From Hypomesus transpacificus (taxonomy: Eukaryota; Chordata; Actinopteri; Osmeriformes; Osmeridae): a stretch of 64,000 bases of DNA. The notes beneath the pieces were generated by a model that saw only the letters and a program-made list of their open reading frames with translations, made no database searches and had not been told where the DNA came from. Where the stretch lies: contig NC_061081.1 of assembly GCF_021917145.1 (NCBI RefSeq), positions 1,618,535 through 1,682,534 on the forward strand. Reading direction: 5' to 3'. The position numbers and the translations under genes are program-made. Of this stretch, positions 28,962-52,288 are shown one piece after another; within the stretch, counting starts at the first letter, position 1; each line of letters opens with the position of its first letter.

Positions 28962-30540
28962 ATGTGTATTTCATTTTGTGAATGACTCGCTCTGACTTTA
29001 TCACATGGTTGATGATTGAAAAGACCCAATCTTGTCAGGAATTGGATGACAGACGGGAGTCTTTAACCACATTTTATCTGTCATTGTGCAGTAAAGTAGG
29101 GGCAGTGGAGCACACAGCCAAGGTTGGGGTAGTAACAGATCACACGTAATTGGGATTATGCAATCAATACAGAAAATAAGTATCGTAACTGTAATGGACC
29201 CCGATTTCAGATGAATGTATGTGCAATTAGATTGTAGTTGCATTTGTCATGGATAACTTAATTACATTTTTGAAACCAAAACACATGAATGCACTTCCTG
29301 ACTACTGCCGGAAGAAGGACAACAGGCAAATAGGCTAGCCCATCCAATCATTGCAATGATTGTTCGTGTTTATTACAGTTCTGCAATGGCCACAAATATC
29401 AGATTTATTTTACTGTCGGGAGAATTACATTTAGGCTATTGATTGTTATGAGGATGTGAAGTTTATTTCGATAAATGTAAGTGCGTCTCAAAAACATTAC
29501 CTACCCTGCCTTTAGCACAAACGGCTTGCAGTTCCTAGGGTACCAGATCTCAATAAAATAATTATTTAATTCCAGTATCAAAAAGTGAAGACCTAAGTAC
29601 AAATGGACCATATGGCCTTTGATTGAAAAACAGCAACACAAACATACATGAAAGAAACAGCATCCCACATGTTGTAGAAGACACAGGACACAAGTAGTTT
29701 GTACCACAACTGTGTGTACTGTGTTCTAAGGTATTGAATTTGAGCAACTCTAAATGCTGGATGCATTTAAACAAAACAAAAATTGTATATGGTGCAATAT
29801 TTTAAATATTTGATTTTGACGTAGGATTAACCCATGGGTTGAAAAACATACATAATCTGAAAACATTTGCCAAAAATGTTGCAAAAGTTGCAAAAATCTG
29901 CTAAGCTAAATTTGCCATGTAATTTGTATTCTTCTGTAATTGATTTATAAGCGCACCGATTGAAGTACACCGTAGGGGGCGCTCGTTAGTTGAAACGTAG
30001 GCTAAACCATACAAGAAATCAAGGAAGCATGGCTGATTTAAATTGTTTTGGGATGTAACAACTCGATTTACAATCATTGTGAAACTCTTACACGGACAGT
30101 TCTTGGTGAGAAGGACGGAAGGGCGAATTATAAAATAATTGGAAATGTAAGGGGTTGGGTACATTAAAGAACTAATAAAAAGGAAAACAGAATTTGGCTT
30201 ATCTGATACAGGTTTATTAAAACCGTACTAACGCGACATCAACTGTCTTCGATGTCAATGAGCCGCATGGTTCTAGTTTTGCACCTTTAAATTAGATGCA
30301 ATCCGCCAAAGTCAAAGAATAAGAAGCAGGAGTCCTGCGTGGGATTTTACTAACTGCTTCGGTTTTGGTGGAAAAATGCTAGTTGTCAAATGACTCAGGG
30401 ACTGAGTTTGAGTCTTGTAGATGACACTTCCCGGTCTATGTAGGCTATGGCATGGCGAGCGAGATGACCCAAGGCAGACGCTTTCAATGAAATCGCAAGA
30501 AGATCGCATGCTTAAACACAAGTCAACACTGGACTCAGAA

Positions 30541-30731
30541 TGGATAAGATTAAAGAAAAGAACACGGCTCGAAGCTGGTGCCGCATCTACTGGAGTTTAT
30601 GAATAACTTCTGTTATGCTGGTTAACGGGGTCTACATTAGTTACTAGCCTACTACTCGTCTAACGTTTTCCGTCCTCTTTGGAGTTAAAAACGCAACTTC
30701 CTACATCGCTTCGTGGACTTATTGGTAGAAA
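30541..30731 (+). other. Candidate non-coding first exon of jak2
   Basis: Unique sequence ending in a strong donor, tagaaa|gtaagttctg, with gt at 30732. It has no long ATG-initiated frame, and is on the correct strand 5.5 kb before the first coding exon, whose acceptor is cag at 36255-36257. The left boundary is a guess. Confidence 0.35.
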
Positions 30732-31894
30732 GTAAGTTCTGTTTCTGTTGATTCCAGGTGCCAATTTAAACTCCTAAAACGCTTAATCGCTTTTAGTTTT
30801 TTGGTAGCGTGTCAAATAGAGAGCTACTTAGCTCCTCCAGTTGACAGCCTGTCAGCAAGCTCAATAAAAATGATACAAGCTAACTTCCTGTCTAGTAATT
30901 CATAATCAATAGCAGATAGCTGACCATTGAGCCTTTATTGCCCTACATATATAGAGATGGGCTTTATGGATTAATTTTTTGTTTGTTTACATAGATAGAC
31001 AAACAAACTTACTGGTCTTACAATGCGTCTGCTGAACGGGCTAACATGTAGGCTAAATTAATTATGATGGCTTTCGAACCTCTCAACTTATATTCCATGG
31101 ACCAATAGGCTACCAAGTGCAATCAGTACTTATGAACAAAGGGGTACACACCTTTATACCAAGTTTGGCTTGGGCTGACTTGGTTACTCTGTGTTTCAGT
31201 AACCTAACCCGCCCAGTCCTAACACACCCTTTATCAGGAAATCCAGCTGTTTTTTTTCAGGGTAGGAGCAAAGCCCCCTCACTCAACCTTGTGACACGTT
31301 ATTCAAAAAGCAAAGTGTGTCATGCCATGGACTTAACCTTAAAAGATCTAATGTAAATAAGCCCACTGAGCTGAGACGTCAGAAAATGCTGCAATAGCAT
31401 TTAAGCTTTTTCTAATGAGAGTAAGAGACTAAGAACATTAGAGAAGGAGAATGAGAGAGTATCGATTGTGACTGTCTCTCACACACTCTTGGTTCAGTGT
31501 TTGGGAGTCTGTAATAGACACATTCATAGTTTCCTTGGCCCTAGTACCACAGCAGAGAAACTTAGGCCAGCCTATCTAGCGTGACTTCAGCCAGCGTAGA
31601 GCAGCCCCAGTCTTTGCTGGATGCAACAAACTGGCTTAGCATGACTGAGAGGATCAGCCAGGCGAGCCAGTGAGGTCAGGCCATACTAATGTCACTAGTT
31701 ATTAGGCTAGTGGGCAAACAGTCACACGTGGACATGACACGCAAATGAGACGAGGTGTTTAGCGTCTTGCTCAGCATCTCGGAGGTGGAGCCTGGGGTAT
31801 GTGGCCAGGAAGGGCTAAGATGAAACGGATCCTCTTGGCTTTTTAGCTAAGGTTGATACACTGCCATTGTTTGAGATAGTAATCTAAAATGGCT

Positions 31895-32085
31895 ACTCAA
31901 ACACACACTCTGGTTCAGGCTACACACACACACAATCTGGTCCAGGCTACACACACACACTCTGGTCCAGGCTTCACTCACACACACTCTGGTCCAGGCT
32001 ACACACACACAATCTGGTCCGGGCTACACTCACACACTCTAGTCCGGGCTACACTCATACACTCTGGTCCGGGCTACGTCACACA
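31895..32085. repeat. CACTCTGGTCCAGGCTA minisatellite
   Basis: About eight units of 22-26 bp, acacactctggtccaggcta with CA-length variation, upstream of jak2. Confidence 0.85.
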
Positions 32086-32534
32086 GTCTCCGTCAGCAAA
32101 ACACACACCTTTCCTGCCAATTGTTGGGGTTGACAAGTCGTTTCTACTGTACTTGCAATGTACAAATAGTGCTTATTGAAAGTACAGGATCAGAAGTGCA
32201 TAGTTGTACCGTATTTCTTGTAGTTAGTCAAGGAACGGCTTTTATTTACTGTCCGCATTGCAAAGTAACCACATCCTAGCTACTTGTCATGTTAAATAAA
32301 AGGAATGTTACAGTGCTACAACAACGTCATTAGTGTAACAAATAGTTTAATCACTCTAAGATGACAGAAGAGGCTAGTTCTATACATAGCACCTGCCTCA
32401 TGGTTAATTGGCAAACACCCTAAGCTACCTAAGAACATTAGTCTGTGGTGCCGAGTTGTGTTGGTGTTCTGTATAAGTCTGGGGTGGCCCAGGGTCAACT
32501 AACAGTCAAGTCAGGGATTCTATAGAAGAAGTTT

Positions 32535-32850
32535 AGAACGATACAGAGTGACGAATGAGAGTCAGATAGAGACACGGGAGGAGAGGAAGACAGAGACAGG
32601 AGGATAAAGAGAAGAGGGAGAGAGACACACAGGAGGATTGGAGGGGGAGAGACAGAGACAGGAGGATAGAGAGAAGGGGGAGAGAGACACAGGAATGGAG
32701 GGGGAGAGACAGACAGAGACGGGATGATAGAGAGAAGGGGGAGAGTGACACAGGAGTATTGGATGGGGGGAAACAGGAGGAGAAAAGGGAGACGAGGGGA
32801 GGAGAGAGACAGAGATACAGGAGGACAGAGACAGAGAGAGGAAAAGGGGC
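32535..32850. repeat. Purine-rich degenerate GAGACACAGGAGGA array
   Basis: Almost pure purine on the plus strand, with degenerate units around gagagagacacaggaggat. The minus strand gives a serine/leucine-rich false frame. Confidence 0.75.
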
Positions 32851-34993
32851 GTTAGCAGGGTAACAGACTACAAATCAGCAGCATCAGGTTGATTGATTCC
32901 ATCATAGTCTGTAAATATGATCTAAAAAGCCCTTGCTCAAGCCAGCCAGGCTTATCGATTTAGCAAGCCTGCCACGTTTATGTGGGACAGCCTCAGTGCG
33001 AAAGGGTTTTGTTAAAAAGGCATGCAAGATTTGCATCCCATACACGTACCACACGCATTCTCTCGTTCTCCCCATTTTCCTCTCTGCCCCTTCCCCTCCA
33101 ATACTCTGTTGTGTCTTTGCGTGCTGCCTGTTCAGCACTTCCTCATTTGTGGACAGATAGGCCGGGCTCCAGCGGTGTATGTGACCATGTCAAAAGCCTG
33201 CTAACTAGCGTAGCTGTGACGCGGGTAGAGACTGAGAAACACTCCCTTAACCAATGGCCGTGCTCTCGATTCGGCTTCACGATGGCCCTTGTTGCGGTGA
33301 GATGTCTGTGCCCGGCCTCGGAAGATTCTACCTTTCGAAGTCTCTTTGCTGGAGCTCTGTAGCAGAGGCTGGGTGAATTACAACCACAGTACAGTTGACG
33401 TTGCAAGGTACAGTGAGCTAGCTTCGGTCACTCTTGAACTGGATTCCTTTAATACTTGAAGAAGCCAGGTTGACTTGCGGAGCACTTTGCCATCCACACC
33501 TGGTGGATGACTGGAACCCCAGGTCCCTTCTCATTAGACCAAGACGGCACGCGTCATCTCCCTCCGGTTTCCCTACGGCGCCTCAGGGTATGACTGGGCC
33601 ACCTCGTCACAAGACTGCGGTTCCAAACCGCCTCCGTTCCGCTTCCGCTGCGTTGGTTAGCTGCACAGATGCAGAGCAGCGTGAGAGAATGAGGGTCGGT
33701 CTGTATGGGGTGTGAACTGCCCCACCCCCCGTTTACTCTGTCATTTCAGGAGGATGCTGCACACACACACTAAAGTCACACACACACACACACCTGTTTT
33801 CGTACACACACAGGCGTCACCAGCCACACGTGAACAGTCCTACACACACCCACACACGCAATCACAGAAGCTCTCACGTTGTGTGCAGCAGTCGGCCCCT
33901 GTTCCAGAGGGAGAATGATCTGAGCCAGAGGGTTATAAATCAGACCCACAGTGTAGGAGACTGTGGAAGACTGTGGGCTTCCTCGCAGCCGTGCACAACA
34001 ATCTCCCGCAGCTGTTAGATCCTGTAGACCCTCCTGTTTGGTTGCAGTGTGTGTCACTGGTCACAGACACTGGGGGACCAGGGTGGCTGCAAGACGCCTG
34101 GGAAGTCTAAGGTGAGCTGTTGCATTCCTGTTTAGCTGTGTTTAGCTGTGTTTAGCTGTGCCAATGAGCTATGGTTATCTTAGCCTCTAGAACAGCTAAG
34201 CGGCTCTAGTTTTGTGAGCAAAGCTACACACTGGACGTAGATGTATTCAAAGATCTGGATCCACAACAAGTATAGTTTCATGGTGTTCTGGAACATTTGG
34301 TTTTGTTACATTGGCAGCATTGAGACCCTCATGTAAATAGTTGGCGTCCTACGACCTCAGTGTGTGCCAGCTGTGCTAACCACATGACATTTGACTCAAA
34401 CTTGAAACATTATGGCTCCGATAGGGACTTGACATGAACTGAGACTCCATTTCTGAGGTTTTGGACTGTGTTGTAGTTTGAGGGTCGCTCTGCATGGCAG
34501 CATCTATACTGGGATGGAAGTGCAGTGATAGAAGGATCTTACTGGATGTGGAAGTTCAAGTCTGAGTTCTTACTCAAATTTCACTCTAAGATTAATAAAG
34601 TGTTATCTTCTGTTTAGACTGCATGGAGACGCAGTACCGGCTACCACTCCAATCTATCGATTAACAAATTCCTATGTTAACCTTGAAAGCAGTTCGCTGG
34701 ACAGTGTCTCCAGCTAAATCTGACCCGCCTCAACTTAGACAGCTGACGCTCAGGAGGTCCAGTCTAAGCTTGGATACCGCAGTGCAGTCAGAATGTACAT
34801 CCTGACCCTCCTCTCTTTCTCTCTTCCACCCTCCCTTGCTCCCTCCTCCCTCCATCTCACTCCCAGGGGCATGACCTCCTGCACACAGCCTTGGGCCGGC
34901 AGCACTACGTCAAACAATTCAAATACCTGGACTGCTTTATCGCCCTTCGCACTGCTGAGTTTGCATTTCAGAGGACTGCTCCACTCACTCATG

Positions 34994-35019
34994 CCCCCCC
35001 CCCCCCCCCCCCCCCCCCC
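34994..35019. repeat. Poly-C tract of 26 bases
   Basis: Pure cytosine run in the jak2 upstream region. Confidence 0.9.
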
Positions 35020-35472
35020 ATCCTGGACAATGGCACATGGAAATTCCCCAGTACTTTTCCTACCTGCCCAACATGTGCTACTGTGGGCTTCCAAACTAAC
35101 CAGGCGGTAAATCAGCTCTGAAGCAGCCAAGTGGCTGCATGTCCAAACAAGCTGTGCTGGCCCAAGTCGATGCCACGCTGTTGGTGAGGATGGATATTCC
35201 ACAAACACACTTTTTCTTGTCCCAGCCATCATGCGATGCACCCCATCTCCCCCTCCTGCCTCACTCCGCACACCAAGCCTCCCAGCAGCGTTCAGTTTGG
35301 TTCATAGCAGGACTGTCATTGCCCGGCTTCTCATCTTCGTTCCAGAACATTGTTGACTAGGATGCAACAATACAGTTAGTATTCAGTTCAATATGACGTT
35401 GGCCAGATATCTTGGTGGATCTGGGTTTTTTATTGTAACTGGCGTCTATATCAGTGCTTTTGCATTTTCAGT

Positions 35473-35658
35473 TTTACATTTAGCAGACGCTCTTATCCAG
35501 AGCGACTTACAGTAAGTACAGGGACATTCTCCCCGAGGCAAGTAGGTTGAAGTACTTTGCCCAAGGACACAACGTCATTTCGCACGGCCAGGAATCGAAC
35601 CGGCAACCTTCTGATTAATAGCCCGATTCCCTAACCGCTCATCCATCTGACCCCCGCT
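35473..35658 (-). mobile_element. tRNA-derived SINE, minus orientation
   Basis: Same family as 12194-12382. The minus-strand B box ggttcgattcc is intact, the anticodon-like region is unduplicated, and the tail is tctgctaaatgtaaa. It lies upstream of the jak2 coding exons. Confidence 0.88.
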
Positions 35659-36299
35659 TTTAAAACTTGCACTCGACACACATGCAACGGACACACACAC
35701 ACACAACGGACACACGAGCACACGCTCACGTACACATCTTGTTTCACTTCCCTGGGTGCCTCCCTGCTTGTGGAGGCTTGTAGGTGGTTGCTGCCAGTAA
35801 ACCCATCCAATATACGGTGGCTGCTATGTCACACAGACCTTACACAATCTCCCACTCCTCTGTGTGAGCTGTGGAGGGAGAGGGGGAAAGAGGAAGAGAG
35901 GCAATAACATTTTCTAGTTGGAGGGAAATTGGGCCAGCTGTGTGTCGTTGGGTTTTTCGTTTCATGGGAAATTTCATTTCCCGTTTCATTCCATTCACTC
36001 AGACGAATCAGAGATCCTCTACCGTGTGGTCCTGCGTGATCCACCTAATCCACCTTGTGACTCACATTCAGCAACGTTTGATGAGGAAGTGGAAGTGCAC
36101 GGTTTGCAGAGTTGCAGCTGTTGGTCAGGCTATTTTGGGTTTCTATGAGAATGAAACCTGACCTGGCAGCAATATATGTACTATAGTCTCATCAGCGTGA
36201 CACATCTAGGCTAATTCTTCTTTATGACTCACTTTTATGATTCCCCCCCCTCCCCAGGTGACTGTATGGTTGAGCCCCCTCGCTGGGTGGATAGCAGCG

Positions 36300-47898
<11,599 letters not shown>

Positions 47899-48773
47899 AG
47901 CCACGCCCGTCCGACACCTGACCCCCTTCACCAGGTGTTGGGGGCGAGAGGCGTGGGGGGGGGGCTGAACTCAGTGGTCCCACCTGACCCGCCCTGGGAG
48001 TGAACTAGTGGACAGCATCAGAGGCGGCCCTAGACTGACCTCTGACCTTGGAAGTTCCTCTCTCTGTGCTCCAGGAAGGTTGTCTGTTGTAATGTGCATC
48101 TGTTCTCATGGATATGGGACTGTGGACTCTTGAACAGGAGCCTGTTTGGTCAGTGGTGGTGGTGGTGTTGTTGATGCTGTTGTTGTTTACTGCTATAATG
48201 ACAGTATCAGGCCAGACGAAAAGACCCACCCACAGAGCACACTGTGCAGTAACAGACTGAACCGCTTCTCTCTCATGTCTGCTGGATGTTGAATGGTGTC
48301 TTTTCCTCTGATAGAAAAACAACTCTAGGCCAAGTCCAAAAGCACATCCTTATGCTTTTAATATTTCAGCATGTCGCACACAGCAGCAAGGGACTTGCAC
48401 ACCAGGGTTTAAAAGCTAAGCTTTGTAAAGAGCGCCGTTTTATTAAACAAAAACAAGACCGAAAAACTCAAAGCCAAACCAAGCTGAAGAATCCTCCTCG
48501 CTTGCTCCGTCGGTGAATTGGAGCCCAGTTTGTTATTGACAGTATTGGGTTTGCTGCCGGAGTCAGGCTCTCACCCGCATGTTGGCTTGTCTTCCCCGCT
48601 CTCCGTTTGTCCTGCTCTGCTTTTTTTTCTCGTCTCCCAACGAGCTGGTGTGGCTCCGCCCAGCTGACGGGGAGGCGGGGAGGGGACAAACCTCCCCTCC
48701 ATGGCACGCCTCTGGGGCACCCTCTGGGCCGCTGGGGCACACACACCAGGGGAGGTTCTAGAACATTTCAACT

Positions 48774-48824
48774 GGGGGGGCCAAGCTGGGGGGGCCATGA
48801 TGGGGGGGGCAAGCTGGGGGGGGG
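48774..48824 (+). other. Potential G-quadruplex cluster
   Basis: Four G runs of 7, 7, 8 and 9 bases at 48774-48780, 48788-48794, 48802-48809 and 48816-48824, separated by 6-7 base loops (ccaagct, ccatgat, caagct). It lies about 0.9 kb past the jak2 stop. Confidence 0.7.
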
Positions 48825-49495
48825 CAAGCTGGCGCCAGTTGTACTGTTAGAGAGGCCAGTTACATTAAATATTATTGTTGTCATAGTTTTCTTTGCTGCA
48901 TTACAGGAAAGGGAGTCCAAGCTTGTTGGAACTGCCCCTGACACACACGTCTCTACTGGAAGAGTATGATGCATGGTCATTGATGAGATTTATATTTTCC
49001 ATGTTTGTCTGTGTGCTGCAGGTCTGAAGGAAGCCTTTGAAATGAATCAGAATATTTCTGTTCTTTGTTCTATTAATGTGTCTGTTTTTCTATGTGTGTG
49101 TGAGGCGTGTTTTTGTGAAGCTCTGTATGCTGTTGGATGGAGGCGATGACGACAAGAATTCTGTATCGTGTTTCATCTGTTGTTTGTGTTTTTCATGAGA
49201 TCCTGTTCATGATGAAGAGTATTACTGGTTTAAACTAAAGGTCTTTCTATTTCCTGGAAATACGTGGGTTGCCTGAATGATTGTCATCTAATAATGTATT
49301 GACTTTTAAAATAATTATCCCTCCATAACTCCTTGCAGAGGTATTCTCTCTCCCACACACACACAAATCTTTCCTACATTTTAATTGTGTGGTATTTTGT
49401 CTACTAGAATATGAAAATCCCAGGGCCAAAGGGCTTCTTGAGGGTTAGCTGACAGTGGTGTGGAGATATAGATGGATCTCTGGGTGATGTTGGTG

Positions 49496-50222
49496 GGGAG
49501 CATCTCCAGCTCTGCCGTCTCCCTCCTCCTCTCCTCCACAGGGTCTCTACACAGAGCTTCATCTCCAGCTCTGCCGTCTCCCTCCTCCTCTCCTCCACAG
49601 GGGTCTCTACACAGAGCTTCATCTCCAGCTCTGCCGTCTCCCTCCTCCTCTCCTCCACAGGGGCCTCTACACAGAGCTTCATCTCCAGCTCTGCCGTCTC
49701 CCTCCTCCTCTCCTCCACAGGGTCTCTACACAGAGCTTCATCTCCAGCTCTGCCGTCTCCCTCCTCCTCTCCTCCACAGGGCCTCTACACAGAGCTTCAT
49801 CTCCAGCTCTGCCGTCTCCCTCCTCCTCTCCTCCACAGGGTCTCTACACAGAGCTTCATCTCCAGCTCTGCCGTCTCCCTCCTCCTCTCCTCCACAGGGT
49901 CTCTACACAGAGCTTCATCTCCAGCTCTGCCGTCTCCCTCCTCCTCTCCTCCACAGGGCCTCTACACAGAGCTTCATCTCCAGCTCTGCCGTCTCCCTCC
50001 TCCTCTCCTCCACAGGGGTCTCTACACAGAGCTTCATCTCCAGCTCTGCCGTCTCCCTCCTCCTCTCCTCCACAGGGCCTCTACACAGAGCTTCATCTCC
50101 AGCTCTGCCGTCTCCCTCCTCCTCTCCTCCACAGGGCCTCTACACAGAGCTTCATCTCCAGCTCTGCCGTCTCCCTCCTCCTCTCCTCCACAGGGGTCTC
50201 TACACAGAGCTTCATCTCCAGC
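49496..50222. repeat. 59-60 bp minisatellite, 12 copies, acceptor-like units
   Basis: Twelve near-identical units with period 59-60 bp. Each has a pyrimidine tract (ctccctcctcctctcctc) followed by cacagg, then (g)(t/c)ctctacacagagcttcat. Differences are nearly confined to one g insertion and a t/c. Open frames in all phases are artefacts of the period. Confidence 0.95.
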
Positions 50223-50636
50223 CTCCCTCTTCCCTCTGGTGGCTCTGACAGGCCTGCCAAGGACCTCCAGGCCACACCTGGACAGCACATCACTAAAATA
50301 TGTTTTCTATGTTATTTAAGGGTCGTTAACACAGCGTCGTGGCCTGCAACCGTTGTTTAGGTAACAGATTAAAGCTGGTAAAACGACAGTTACTTTGTCT
50401 ACCTGCAGCCCTCGGGTCTAGTTTCAGAGTCATTATGGGCTGTACAGGGGGCCTCCAGTGGTCCACTGACATCACCATTTTTTTTCTGCAATGAAACTAA
50501 GTTTAGGATGGTATCTCTATAGCTGGATAGAGTTCATATCTATAATTCAGTCCCTGCTGTTTTTTCACAGGGCCAGAATAACAAAGATTTGTAACAAGCA
50601 CCCAGTGATGTCAAAAAGTTAATGGTTAACATGGTA

Positions 50637-50666
50637 TTTATTTTGGTTAACATAATGGTATTTATT
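50637..50666 (-). terminator. Candidate polyA signals of the relaxin gene
   Basis: Two minus-strand AATAAA hexamers (50637-50642, 50661-50666) within a short direct repeat (atggtatttattt twice), about 0.47 kb past the relaxin stop. Confidence 0.45.
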
Positions 50667-51130
50667 TAGGTTTTCTTTTTTGTACAGATTTGAATACACA
50701 TGACATCATTCATGTGTATGCTTCTCGCATATAAACTACATTTTTTTCAGAACAGGGTAACATCAATGCTTTTGCTTTTCAGCAAAACAAGCATTTAATG
50801 CTGGCCAAAAACGTGACAGATAATGAATCACAGAATGGGAGTGTATAGCAATCTGTCACAACAGAAATGAACAAACCAAAATCATGTACTGTCCTGATAG
50901 GAACACAGCTTTGTCCAGAACAGTGAAACTATACAGATATGTTATAACACAAACTCACAGAAACACAAACATGGCTACGTCCTACAGCACCCACACTAGC
51001 ACACTAATATAACACTGACCATGCGTTCTAGTTAGTGTGAGTATTAGAACCTATGTGTACTAGAATGGGAGGGCGCTTCCCCAGTAGGAGTCAAACCCCA
51101 CCTCCTCCTCGTATCCCCCCCTACCCAGTC

Positions 51131-52288
51131 TCAGCACAACCGGCCAATGTCGTTCTTGGTGCAGCCCTGGTTGCAACACATGCCCGCCACACCCAGGGAA
51201 AAGTTCCTCTTTCGCCTGTCGGGGCGTGGCCAAGAAAGGGTGGGGCTCCTCCCCTGCTCTCCGGCCCCGCCCCCCATCATGGCTGCCACCTGGGGCACAT
51301 CAATGGGGTCCATGTCCGCCGGTGACTGACGGGGCTCTGATGCCGCCCCCAGCATGACCAGGAGATCTGCCAGGGAGGGGGAGGAGGAGGACGGGAGCTG
51401 GAGAGGAGAGCGTTCGGCTTGGGGAGCCCCCATCTCCATGCCACGCTCCCAGGACAGTCGGTCGCCACCCTCTGTGATGTCACTGTAGGAGCTGAGATGG
51501 AAGGGGTCTAAGGGAGGGGGAGGAAGGAAGATACAGGTCAGAGTCACCTCTTTGATCAGTCAATTAATCCAGTAATTAAAGTGTGAGAGGGTCATGTAAG
51601 GTGCAAGCATCCATCTAAGAATCAATCACGATATTGCATTTTTAATAAAGGGTTTTGACACCCAAAAAATTGATCAAGGCAAGCAAAGGGAAATATTGTG
51701 GAAAAGAGAAGGAAAAAATTTATTTTTAAGTGGCAGCATTTTTTTCATTCAGTTACTCCAGTGACTCACTTAGTTGCTCATTAAACACAACTGTTCACTC
51801 TACGGACCCTGATCTCTGAATGAGGTTATCACAGGAGCAGTCCGTGGTCAAAGACATTACTAGGCCAACAACGTTTCTGGCGATTGTTTTCTTCTACTCC
51901 TTACGGTATAATAATTGTATTATAGCATTTTAAATATTCTCAGTATGTATTCTTTAACAGGTGGGCCTATTGACATTTTTTGAAGATTAACATGTTTTCA
52001 CCTTTGAAAAGCTACTGTTAAAATACCTAAACAAGAGTGTGTCCTATTCAAGTGCATAAATATAGTAAATAAAGCAATAAAAAAAAAACACTCACCCAAG
52101 TCTTCCTCTAAGGAACGTTTCCAACGGGACCCGCCGCACGTGAAGATAACGGCTCTAATAAACTCTCTACCGCACAGTTTCACCCCGTAGTCTCTCGGTA
52201 AAATGACTTTGCTTGCGCCCTGAGCGCCTACACACGTCAACATGCTACCTACACACACAAGAATAACGGACGTGAGTCTGAGGAGCAT
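51131..52288 (-). CDS. rln: Relaxin-family prohormone (RLN, RLN3-like B chain)
   Basis: A secreted two-chain peptide hormone. Exons: 52096-52288 and 51131-51507; 189 aa with the single phase-1 intron typical of the family. A hydrophobic signal peptide (MLLRLTSVILVCVGSML...) precedes a B chain, YGVKLCGREFIRAVIFTCGG then SRW. This carries the receptor-binding RxxxRxxI cassette. A long C-peptide of about 110 residues follows, bounded by WKR at the left and a RRKR processing site at the right. The A chain is NFSLGVAGMCCNQGCTKN then DIGRLC, with the CC-x3-C-x8-C pattern. The B chain is almost relaxin-3, but linkage to jak2 and plgrkt is that of the RLN/INSL4/INSL6 cluster, so I call it teleost rln; rln3 paralogue status is not excluded. 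Confidence 0.94.

Larger units (their letters stand above)
28962..36257. other. jak2 upstream region
   Basis: 7.3 kb without recognisable coding exons. Contents: AT-rich unique DNA (28962-30300), a candidate jak2 non-coding first exon ending at 30731, a CA-type minisatellite (31895-32085), a purine-rich array (32535-32850), further CA runs (33763-33880), a C tract (34994-35019) and a SINE (35473-35658). The jak2 promoter should be here. Confidence 0.6.
47899..51130. other. jak2 3' UTR and intergenic region to relaxin
   Basis: Contains the jak2 3' UTR (end not resolved), a G-run cluster (48774-48824), a 12-copy minisatellite (49496-50222), and short duplicated DNA at 50620-50670. The last holds two minus-strand AATAAA signals (50637-50642, 50661-50666) suited to the relaxin gene. 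No coding exon is seen. Confidence 0.6.

Noticed and set aside
49496-50222. CRISPR-like regular array
   Set aside because: The whole unit is repeated with no unique spacers, and the genome is vertebrate; it is a minisatellite.
49472-50248. Open frames of up to 258 residues in both strands
   Set aside because: The 59-60 bp tandem repeat lacks stop codons in several phases; composition and periodicity explain them.
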